Assembly (NCBI RefSeq): GCF_001458215.1
Contig: NZ_CYTW01000004.1
Coordinates: 124,001-188,000, forward strand
DNA: 64,000 bases
Reading direction: 5' to 3'
Source: Shimia thalassica
GTDB lineage: Bacteria > Pseudomonadota > Alphaproteobacteria > Rhodobacterales > Rhodobacteraceae
In this document: positions 19,554 to 27,800 of the stretch, piece by piece
How the letters are laid out: each line of letters starts with the position of its first letter
Position numbering within the stretch: the stretch's first letter is position 1
Notes under the pieces: generated by a model
What the model was told of the DNA's origin: nothing
Database searches by the model: none
The model's input: only the letters and a program-made list of their open reading frames with translations
Translations under genes and position numbers: made by a program

Positions 19554-20207
19554 TCAGCCGTCGCAGCCAAATTCGGATTGCATTGTCATAAACCCGTCTT
19601 CACCGGGCCAGGCGATACGGCGGGGCGTCCATTCGAGCTCGGATTTACGACCGAACTGATCCACTTCTGCCGCGCCTTCGATCAGCATCGAACCATCTTC
19701 CGCAGCTAAAATGTCAAAGCTGTAGTCAGACGTGACGCCGTTCTTTTTCACCGTGAACTTTCGCTCGAGTGTACCTGTACGAAAGGCCTTGCCGCTCAAT
19801 ATGACGCTTTCGGTGCCCAACAAGAGCTTCGATTGCATCTCGATCAAGTTGCCCTTCAAAACACCAGTGGTCATTTCCATGTCACGCGCCCCGATGCTTT
19901 CACCGGTTTCCAACGCCGCCTGAAGCGATGCTTCGGGCTTTGATCCGGCCTTTGCAGACACTGTGCTGCGCCCATTGTCGGCAACATAGCCCAGCAAATC
20001 CCAGTCAGGACCAAAGGTGTGCGTGTCCGTCACTTTGCCGCGTGCGTAGCTCACAACCTGTGTTTCATCACCACATGAAAAATAGGTCGTTGCGATACAG
20101 CTGTCACGGTGAACAGTCGCCGTTGGCTCACATCCTTCGGGGGGTGTCACCGTCTCTGCGCTCAGTGGGAAAGCAACCAAGGCCAGTAAGAATGCAAAAT
20201 GTTTCAT
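19554..20207 (-). CDS. Exported hypothetical protein in the glutamate synthase cluster
   Basis: A 217-aa protein with a clear signal peptide (MKHFAFLLALVAFPLSAE) and several cysteines near the mature N-terminus (GCEP, DSCIA, FSCGD), suggesting disulfide bonds in the periplasm. The remainder is predicted soluble and beta-rich; I do not recognise the family. Its ATG overlaps the TGA of the GFA gene by four bases (ATGA), so the two are translationally coupled, and gltB starts 104 bases downstream. Whether it has anything to do with nitrogen metabolism is unknown. Confidence 0.75.
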   Translation of the reverse strand: MKHFAFLLALVAFPLSAETVTPPEGCEPTATVHRDSCIATTYFSCGDETQVVSYARGKVTDTHTFGPDWDLLGYVADNGRSTVSAKAGSKPEASLQAALETGESIGARDMEMTTGVLKGNLIEMQSKLLLGTESVILSGKAFRTGTLERKFTVKKNGVTSDYSFDILAAEDGSMLIEGAAEVDQFGRKSELEWTPRRIAWPGEDGFMTMQSEFGCDG

Positions 20208-20647
20208 TGTGCGCTCCCGTCATTAAGTGCGCCATATTTGGCTGTGATATCTGCGGTCGTCATCTGAAGCCGGTCGGCGGGCAGATCATGAATGCAATTT
20301 TTCCGGTCCACAAAAAATTCACGCTCAAGAACCAGGCCACTGGCATCATCCAGCAACCCAACCGAAATACTGCAAGAGCCAGCTTCCGGCCCATCAGTCA
20401 AACGATACCAAAGAGACGAGCCACAGGTTTTGCAGAAAGAGCGGTTCGCCCAGGCAGAGCTTTGCAAGGTCGTAACGTGATCTGCACCGGTAACGTCCAG
20501 ATCATCAGAAGCGACATGCACGCCCGCAAATCGATCTCCTGACCAGCGACGGCAACTTTCGCAATAACACGCCCCAAAACCGGACGGCACGTTTTGCGCG
20601 GTAAACCTTACCGCGCCACACATGCAATGCCCTGTTCTGGTTGTCAT
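20204..20647 (-). CDS. GFA-family (glutathione-dependent formaldehyde-activating fold) protein
   Basis: A 147-aa zinc protein of the GFA/CENP-V family. The metal ligands are visible: GHCMCGAVRF, ACYCESCRRWSG and FCKTCGSSLWYR. Start at 20647 was preferred over an upstream in-frame Met because GAAAGAG precedes it. Members have a Mss4-like fold and are often assigned to glutathione-linked formaldehyde chemistry, but most are uncharacterised. It sits between gltD and the exported hypothetical gene, with which it overlaps by four bases. Confidence 0.85.
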   Translation of the reverse strand: MTTRTGHCMCGAVRFTAQNVPSGFGACYCESCRRWSGDRFAGVHVASDDLDVTGADHVTTLQSSAWANRSFCKTCGSSLWYRLTDGPEAGSCSISVGLLDDASGLVLEREFFVDRKNCIHDLPADRLQMTTADITAKYGALNDGSAQ

Positions 20648-20731
20648 AATGCAAACTCTTTCGATGTTTCCGGGTGGCCGCAAAGACCACGGTTTGACGG
20701 CGCCTGCGTTCCGTCGCAGGCGCGTCGTCGA

Positions 20732-22165
20732 TTATTCAGCTGCAATCGTTGCAGCGGCATCAAGCTTGTCGATGATGGCATCTGCGCAATCACGACCGTC
20801 CTTGATCGCCCAAACCACCAGCGAAGCACCACGAACGATGTCGCCAACCGCGTAAACACCATCCATCGCTGTTGCGCCTGTGGTGAATTCTGCTTTGACG
20901 GTGCCCCAGCGTGTGACTTCCAGATCAGCTTCACCCCACAGGGTTGGCAGATCTTCAGGCTCGAACCCAAGTGCCTTGATCACAAGGTCGGCGTCTTCGA
21001 CATAGTCGGCACCTTCGATCACTTCAGGGGACTGACGGCCAGACGCATCAGGTTGACCCAAGCGCATACGTTGCACCTGAACACCGGAAACCGGATTGCC
21101 CTCGAACCCTTTGGGTGCAGCGAGCCATTCGTAAATGACGCCTTCTTCTTCTGCGTTCTGGGTTTCGCGTTGCGATCCCGGCATGTTGGCGCGGTCACGA
21201 CGATACAGACATTTGACGCTTTCGGCGCCCTGACGGATCGCTGTGCGCACACAGTCCATCGCGGTATCACCGCCGCCAATTACGACGACCTTTTTGCCTT
21301 CGGCGTTCAATTCGCCACTTTCGAACTCGGCAACCTTGTCACCAAAGCTCAGACGGTTCGAGCACGTCAGATAGTCGATCGCACGAACGATACCTTCGGC
21401 GTCCGAACCTGGACCGCTCAGATCACGTGTTTTGTAGACACCGGTTGCGATAATCACGGCGTCATGTGCCGCACGGATGTCCGCAAACGAAATGTCTTCG
21501 CCAACGGCGCAGTTCAATTTGAACGAAACGCCGCCCTGCTCGAGTTGGTCCATCCGGCGCATGACAATGTCTTTCTCGAGCTTGAAGCCCGGGATGCCAT
21601 AAGTCAGCAACCCGCCCCCACGATCATAGCGGTCATATACGGTGACCTGCACGCCTGCGCGACGCAAACGATCCGCTGCCGCAAGACCACCAGGTCCGGC
21701 GCCGATGATGCCAACGCTTTCAGCACGCTCAGCGTTCGGGACTACCGGCTTGACCCAGCCCTTATCCCACGCGGTGTCCGTGATGTATTTCTCGACCGAT
21801 CCGATCGTCACTGTGCCGTGCCCCGATTGCTCGATCACACAGTTGCCTTCACACAGTCGGTCTTGCGGGCAGATGCGGCCACAAATTTCCGGAAAAGTGT
21901 TCGTTGCTTGCGAAACAGCATAGGCTTCTTCCAGACGGCCTGTCGCAGTCAAGCGAAGCCAGTCAGGAATGTTGTTGTGAAGCGGGCAGTGTGATTGACA
22001 ATATGGTACACCACATTGCGAACACCGGCTGGCCTGCTCTTCGGCCTTTACGGTTGCGAACTCCGCATAGATTTCGTCGAAATCTTTATTCCGCACTTCT
22101 GCGTCACGCTTTTCTGGCATGTCACGGTCTACGGTTACAAATTTCAGCATCGGTTGCTTGGCCAC
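20732..22165 (-). CDS. gltD: Glutamate synthase small (beta) subunit
   Basis: A 477-aa FAD and NADPH-binding subunit that feeds electrons to GltB. N-terminal iron-sulfur cysteines are in CSQCGVPYCQSHCP and CGRICPQDRLCEGNC; the FAD site is VGIIGAGPGGLAAADRLRRAG and the NADPH site KVVVIGGGDTAMDC. It is first in the gltD - GFA - hypothetical - gltB run on the minus strand. Its promoter should lie in the 222-base gap shared with the divergent uppP gene. Confidence 0.96.
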   Translation of the reverse strand: MAKQPMLKFVTVDRDMPEKRDAEVRNKDFDEIYAEFATVKAEEQASRCSQCGVPYCQSHCPLHNNIPDWLRLTATGRLEEAYAVSQATNTFPEICGRICPQDRLCEGNCVIEQSGHGTVTIGSVEKYITDTAWDKGWVKPVVPNAERAESVGIIGAGPGGLAAADRLRRAGVQVTVYDRYDRGGGLLTYGIPGFKLEKDIVMRRMDQLEQGGVSFKLNCAVGEDISFADIRAAHDAVIIATGVYKTRDLSGPGSDAEGIVRAIDYLTCSNRLSFGDKVAEFESGELNAEGKKVVVIGGGDTAMDCVRTAIRQGAESVKCLYRRDRANMPGSQRETQNAEEEGVIYEWLAAPKGFEGNPVSGVQVQRMRLGQPDASGRQSPEVIEGADYVEDADLVIKALGFEPEDLPTLWGEADLEVTRWGTVKAEFTTGATAMDGVYAVGDIVRGASLVVWAIKDGRDCADAIIDKLDAAATIAAE

Positions 22166-22387
22166 GGAAGCTGCCTCCTGAATTGATGAGTTGGAGCGTG
22201 TTTAAGCAAAATAGAAAAAAGATAAAAGTCAGCAATACTGACCCAAATAAAGAAAAATCGCGATGAAGGCACCCACAAACGTGCAAATTGTTCATTTTTT
22301 AGGTCCGAATCGGATCTAAATGATTTCTTTCCATCTGATTCCACTACTTTATACGCTTAGTTGGGTGGTAAAGGGGAATGCATTCTA

Positions 22388-23218
22388 ATGAGCCTGTTTC
22401 ACATTTTTCTGGTAGCCATTATCCAGGGAATCACTGAATTCCTGCCGGTCAGCTCTTCCGGACACCTCATTCTTCTTCCTGCGCTTACTGGAATCACCGA
22501 TCAGGGCCTTGCTATTGATGTGGCCGTTCACGTCGGAACGCTGGGTGCAGTCATTCTCTATTTCTGGGCAGACGTGCGCAAAGCAGCGCTTGGCACACCA
22601 AGAATGCTCACCGGACGCACAGACACAGAAGGCAGCCGCCTTGCGTTCCTTTTGCTCATTGCAACCATCCCCGTTGTTATTGTCGGAGCCTGCCTCAGCG
22701 CCCTTGATTTGAGCAGCGCACTAAGATCGGTCAAGGTCATCGGCTGGACCATGCTCGTTTTTGGGATCGTATTGTGGTGGGCGGATCAACGCGGCGCCTC
22801 TCACAAAACTGCGGCAGACTGGAACTTGCGAGATGCGATTGTGATGGGTCTTTGGCAGGCCCTCGCTCTGATCCCGGGGACGTCACGCTCGGGCATCACC
22901 ATCACGGGTGCGCGCCAATTGGGTTATGAACGGTCAGAAGCAGCGCGTCTGGCAATGTTGATGTCTATTCCGACGATCATTGCGAGCGGGGTTCTTCTTG
23001 GTGTCGAAGTCTATGCTACGGCGGATTTTGAAACTGCCAAAGACTGTGCATTTGCGGCGGTCTTCGCGTTTGGCGCGGCCTATCTCGCTCTTGGCCTGAT
23101 GATGCGCCTGCTGCAATCCATCAATTTCACACCCTATGTAATTTACAGGATTGCTCTGGGTCTTGTGCTCTTGTGGATTGCATATACTACAGGCGATCCC
23201 ATGGGACCGCCCGCATAA
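22388..23218 (+). CDS. uppP: Undecaprenyl-diphosphate phosphatase
   Basis: A 276-aa integral membrane enzyme (BacA/UppP) that recycles the lipid carrier for cell-wall synthesis by removing a phosphate from undecaprenyl diphosphate. Both family signatures are present: QGITEFLPVSSSGHLIL near the N-terminus and PGTSRSGITITGAR near residue 170. The start at 22388 gives the standard N-terminus; an upstream alternative start at 22361 adds nine unconserved residues. Several hydrophobic helices cover the rest. Divergent from gltD. Confidence 0.95.
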   Translation: MSLFHIFLVAIIQGITEFLPVSSSGHLILLPALTGITDQGLAIDVAVHVGTLGAVILYFWADVRKAALGTPRMLTGRTDTEGSRLAFLLLIATIPVVIVGACLSALDLSSALRSVKVIGWTMLVFGIVLWWADQRGASHKTAADWNLRDAIVMGLWQALALIPGTSRSGITITGARQLGYERSEAARLAMLMSIPTIIASGVLLGVEVYATADFETAKDCAFAAVFAFGAAYLALGLMMRLLQSINFTPYVIYRIALGLVLLWIAYTTGDPMGPPA

Positions 23219-23236
23219 TTGATCCAAAACGTGTGA

Positions 23237-24217
23237 TTACACACGCATGTTTTTCGCTGAATCCTTGATCGCATCATATTGCCCCGAAGGCCGGAACCGC
23301 CAAAGGTAATCCGCGAGCACAGCACGAGTGTTTGTCGCCTCGATGCCCAGATCCGCAAGGGTCTTGGCGCCTTCTGACACAACGTTGTCGGTGCGCAGCA
23401 GTTTTACCTGATCACGCGTCAGGATTTTGTTTTCGAATACACCACCAACCATTTTGGAAGAGATATCCAGAACACCGGCCATCAATCCGGCCATGAAGAA
23501 CGGCATGTTGACCACAGCACGGCGGCGATGAACAACGCTCAGCATTTCATGCATCCAGTCACGCAAGGTGCGCACATCGGGCCCACCAAGCTCGTACAAG
23601 CCTGATGCCTCGCCCGTAATGCCTTTGACAGCCGCAGCCGCAACATCTTCTACAAACACCGGCTGAAACTTGGTTCCGCCACCTGCAATAACAAGCGCGG
23701 GTCCCATCCGGGACATTGAGGCGAAGCGGTTGAAAAATTCGTCGTCTGTCCCGAAAATCACGGATGGCCGCAGGATCATCGCATCTGGCATATGCTTCAG
23801 CACAGCGGCCTCGCCAGCGGCCTTTGTTTGCGCATACTGGCTGTTCGACGTGGCGTCCGCGCCAAGAGCGGACAGTTGAACCATGTTCGCAACGCCCTGC
23901 GCAGCAGCCAGACGGGCCACACGATCGGCGCCTTCTTCCTGAACCGCTTCAAAGGTGTTCTTGCGATGCTCTGACAGAACACCAACACAGTTTACGACGG
24001 CATCCGCCCCCTGCATCGCGGCCGCAACCGAGGCATCATCGCGAATGTTGCACAGCACAGGCTCGACCTGACCGACATCACCGTATGTGCGCACAAACAT
24101 AGCTTCGTTAGGGCGTCTGACGGCCACACGCACGCGCCAGCCTTTTTTGGCCATCAACCGCGCAATATGCCGGCCAACAAAACCTGAACCACCATAGATC
24201 GTAACCAGTTTTGACAT
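23237..24217 (-). CDS. NDUFA9-like NAD(P)-binding epimerase
   Basis: A 326-aa atypical short-chain dehydrogenase. The nucleotide-binding motif is [15 protein letters not shown] at the N-terminus, with VVNCVGVL and [16 protein letters not shown] as in the complex I NDUFA9 accessory family and related NAD-dependent epimerases. In alphaproteobacteria this type can associate with NADH dehydrogenase, though many copies act independently. Start at 24217 is backed by a GGAGG site; the frame extends upstream without one. Convergent with uppP. Confidence 0.85.
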   Translation of the reverse strand: MSKLVTIYGGSGFVGRHIARLMAKKGWRVRVAVRRPNEAMFVRTYGDVGQVEPVLCNIRDDASVAAAMQGADAVVNCVGVLSEHRKNTFEAVQEEGADRVARLAAAQGVANMVQLSALGADATSNSQYAQTKAAGEAAVLKHMPDAMILRPSVIFGTDDEFFNRFASMSRMGPALVIAGGGTKFQPVFVEDVAAAAVKGITGEASGLYELGGPDVRTLRDWMHEMLSVVHRRRAVVNMPFFMAGLMAGVLDISSKMVGGVFENKILTRDQVKLLRTDNVVSEGAKTLADLGIEATNTRAVLADYLWRFRPSGQYDAIKDSAKNMRV

Positions 24218-24391
24218 AGGTATCCTCCGCTGCCAGTGCCCGTAGCTTACAACACACATCGTTAAGGCTTATCTCTCGTTTCGCCTTGATCCTCAACAAG
24301 TATAGTTATGCTATTTGGCACGATGCGGCCTGATTTCAAAATGTGACAAAAGGAATGAGGGAAGAAAAATGAAAAATCTCTCCAAACGTCG

Positions 24392-24420
24392 TTGACACCA
24401 CCCCCATACACCCTTAAACG
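24392..24420 (+). promoter_or_regulatory. Predicted sigma-70 promoter of tRNA-Leu
   Basis: A consensus TTGACA at 24392-24397, a 17-base spacer and TAAACG at 24415-24420, placed 20 bases before the mature tRNA 5' end. Spacing is ideal for a housekeeping promoter. Confidence 0.65.
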
Positions 24421-24439
24421 CCTGCTTCACCAACCGTGC

Positions 24440-24526
24440 CCAGATGGCGGAATTGGTAGACGCGCTAGCTTCAGGTGCTAGTGTCCGTATGGACGTGGAG
24501 GTTCGAGTCCTCTTCTGGGCACCAAT
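24440..24526 (+). tRNA. tRNA-Leu (CAG anticodon), island integration target
   Basis: 87 bases including an encoded CCA. Acceptor arms GCCCAGA / TCTGGGC pair perfectly. The anticodon stem CTAGC / GCTAG encloses TTCAGGT, giving anticodon CAG. A long variable arm (TGTCCGTATGGACG) marks a class II tRNA, and the T-arm GGAGG TTCGAGT CCTC is regular. Its last bases form one copy of the 17-bp repeat flanking the genomic island, so the gene stays intact after integration. Confidence 0.95.
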
Positions 24527-24527
24527 A
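24511..24527 (+). repeat. Putative attL (17-bp direct repeat, copy 1)
   Basis: CCTCTTCTGGGCACCAA, the 3' end of tRNA-Leu plus one base. An exact copy lies at 41918-41934, beside the integrase gene. P4-type integrases commonly use tRNA 3' ends as attachment sites. Confidence 0.8.
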
Positions 24528-24888
24528 AATCAGCCTAACTCATTGGAATGCAAAAAGGCTTTTAACTGAGCTGTCGCTATATCCCCTGAATTGTCCCCCG
24601 AATATTCGGCGCTACCTTTAATGCCCGCGAATGCTGATTGGTGCCGTTCCCCGTGCAAGCTGTAGGCCTGCTATGCCGTGAAGCTGAAAGGCTCGCCCCT
24701 CATATATATTAAATCATATTTATGAATTTCTTGTTGTTTTAGGTGACATTGTAAGTCGCACTGAAACAAGAACCCCATGCTAAACGTGCTAATTGTGCTA
24801 AACGGGAGGGTACTTCAATCTTCATGACTATACATCAGGGACCGGTGGTCAGGATGAAAACGCAGGTTTCCACTAAATGTGGATTTGG
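24528..24888. other. Intergenic stretch inside attL
   Basis: No convincing gene. It contains a perfect 12-bp palindrome CCGAATATTCGG at 24598-24609 and three copies of TGCTAA within 24779-24805, a motif also found near the integrase start. A short hairpin TCCAC-TAAAT-GTGGA lies just past the end of the first RTX gene but has no T-run. Confidence 0.5.
24779..24805. repeat. Tandem GTGCTAAAC-type motif, copy near attL
   Basis: GCTAAACGTGCTAATTGTGCTAAACGG holds three TGCTAA units about 10-11 bases apart, roughly one helical turn. The same motif occurs at 36781-36796 and, on the minus strand, at 41611-41629. It could be a binding site for integrase, excisionase or a repressor of the island. Confidence 0.45.
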
Positions 24889-27800
24889 CTATGCCAACAA
24901 GTCAAACATATTGGATCCAACTTGCAGATTGACCGAACTCTGACTAGCGCCGTCGACCAAGGCCCACATGATCTGACCCGTGGGGCGATAGATCACGAAC
25001 GCCTCTTCGACATTGTCATCGCCTGAGCGTTCTCCTGCGGCTGTAGCGGTGTGGGCTGTATTGATCTGGAACTGGCTGCGGGTGGCCGTCGCAATCCCGA
25101 ACTGCAACACGTCCCCTTCGGCCGCGTTATAGTCCTGAATCCAGTCGGATCCGTGGTTGAAGATGCCGATATGGAAGAAGCGATCCGCACCCGCCCCGCC
25201 GTTTACAAGGTCATGCCCAAAACCGCCATTGACGAAGTCGTCACCGTCGCCGCCAAAGACCTGATCTGCAAAGGCCGATCCAGTGAGGGTGTCATGGCCG
25301 GTGCCGCCGATCACGGTGTCAGCACCAAAGCCGCCTGCAATCGTGTCGTTGCCCGCATCTCCACGCAGTTCGTCATTGCCATAGCCGCCATCGATCGAGT
25401 CGTTTCCAGCACCGCCGTAGATCACATCGCGCAGGTCGCTAGAATCTTGTCCGCCAATAAGGGTGTCGTTGCCAGGACCGCCATCAATTATATCATGTCC
25501 GCCACCCGACCAGATCAGGTCATCTCCAGAGAATCCGCGCAACAGGTTGTCGCCCCAAACGCCGCCTATGGTGTCGTCTCCAGCCCCTCCCTCAAGCGTA
25601 TCTGCATGACTGCTTCCAATGATTTCACGTCCAGCAATTGCTTCCAGTTCCGCAAAAGAGTGCTCTCTATCCGAAAAAACAAAAACTTCCACGTTGGAAA
25701 TAAGGTCCGTTTGGTGCGCTGAAACAAATTTCAGGGAGCCCTGGCTTTCTCCTTGTTGGACTGCATAACTTTCGAAACTTCCAGTAAAGCGATATTCGTC
25801 TTGACCAAGACCACCATCGACAGTGTCATTTCCCCGCCCGCCGATAATAGTATCATCTCCATCTCTCGAGTGGACCCAGTCATGTCCGTCACCGGTATTC
25901 AGATGCTCCCCTAAGTCCGATCCATAGACACGGTCATCCCCACTCCCGCCCAAAAAGGTGAAGTTTTCAGAACCGTGAAACTCCCCTCTGTAGTAGTTTC
26001 CCTCAACAGAGTAGTTAAGCCACTGAATATCCTCCCCATTGAAGGACTCGGCAGAGACAAGAATCGACCGCTCCAAAGATGAGCCGTCCAAAATTGCTGT
26101 GTCGCTGCCGCCGCCCAAATCGACAACGCTGCGACCGATATTAACAAGTAGCCCTGACAACTCATTAGAAAGAAACAAAGAAAATGAATCGTTCTGTTCG
26201 CCTGTTGTAATGCCAAGCCGCTCGACTTCTCGAAGTATGGTTGTGTCTTCGAGTATTTGCAATCCGCCAAGGCCATCCTCAAAAACGATATCAAAGGCTA
26301 TTTCACTATCCGAACGGTCCAGTTCGACGATATCAATACCCGAACCTCCATCCAGAATGTCAGCACTGCTGCCTGCGATCAGCGTATCATCTCCATCCCC
26401 GCCAAGTAGGATGTCTTGCCCCACACCTCCGGAAAGCTCATCGTTTCCGTCACCCCCCCATAAGGTATCCGCCCCAAGGCCTTGCGCAAGAACGAACCTG
26501 TCGTCACCATTTCCCCCCAGTATCTCAAATCTTTCAACCTCATTCACTTGCGCGAATGTTGTGCCTCGAGTACCCGGCACTCCAGGGTGCCCTCCTTGGT
26601 CTAGATGCACTGTTGAAATCCATAAACTCGCGATGGATGAAGAAGTGATTGTCTCCAGAGAGGTCGAAAAACGACTAAAGTCCAATGTCACTTGGTCATT
26701 CCCAAGTCCCAGATTAAGGATAGGCTCGTTGTAGACGCCAGCCACCTCATACAAAAAGTCCTCATTGAAACGATAGGTAAGGTGATCATCAAATGCGTTG
26801 GAACGGTCAGCCGAGAAACTCAAACTTTCAATGTTTCTTAGGACCGTTCCATCAGGTAGATAATGATACTCTGATTGATTTTGATCGAACGTAAAGTGGT
26901 TAGCTTCCAGAAATCCCCGCCTCACACTCACATTGGCCGTATCGAACCCTTCACCGCCGTCAAGGATATCCCCTCCATATCCTCTAAGTGAATCGCTTCC
27001 TGGTCCCCCAAAAAGAGTGTTGTGGCCATAAAGCGCGCCAGTAATGGTGTCATCACCTCCATTCCCCCGAACTATCCAATCTCGATAAAGGTTCGGACTG
27101 ATCGACTCATCGCCGTCCCCTGCAATGATCTCGAAACTCTCAAACTGGTAGGTAACCACTTCGCGACTTTCAGGTTGAGAACGATCCGTTATGAAGTGGA
27201 GAGCACCACGGTCACCCCAGGAAACATAAAGCTGTTGATAGTCGGAGTCTGAAAGATCCAGAACTAAGGTGTCGTCGCCCTCAAGCCCATAGTAGGGACC
27301 AACAGCATCTTCCCAATTAAGCTGTAGATAGTCATCCTCATCGGTTAATTCGGAAACGGATGGAGTCTGGTCCCGAATTTCAAAACTGGCAGACGCAAGA
27401 TACTGAGCAACTGAGTGATCCTGATCTGATTGCACGATCAGACCAAAAGTTTCGTTGGGTTCGGGTATGTTGTCGCCCTGAAGAACCACTCGGACCGTCT
27501 GTCTGCTTTGTCCGGCATCAAATGTAACTGCCTGATTTAGCAACGGATCATAGTCATTTACGTTCTGACTGCCGTAGGTTTGCACCGTGCTGACATAAAC
27601 AGTTTCTGACTGCTGATCATCGGGTCGTTCGATTTCAAAGGTCAGAAATTGCCCATCATTTTCATCCGTGCTTTGGCTGGATGGTGTGATTGTCCAATCC
27701 CCTGAAACCGGCTCTGGAGTGTCGTGTCCGACGCGCACCAAAGCCTGCTGACTATTGCTCTCGGGAATAAGCGTCAAACCGACTGTGTGGCCTTCCATTA

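Noticed and set aside
24532..24684. Minus-strand open tail (…SGDIATAQLKAFLHSNELG) just inside attL
   Set aside because: It looks protein-like, but the frame is closed upstream by a stop and I cannot match it to a family; it may be a gene end fragment.
25051..25722. Plus-strand frame opposite RTX tail 1 (a similar one exists opposite RTX tail 2)
   Set aside because: The repeated Gly/Asp codons open the opposite strand; its similarity between loci only mirrors the conserved module.
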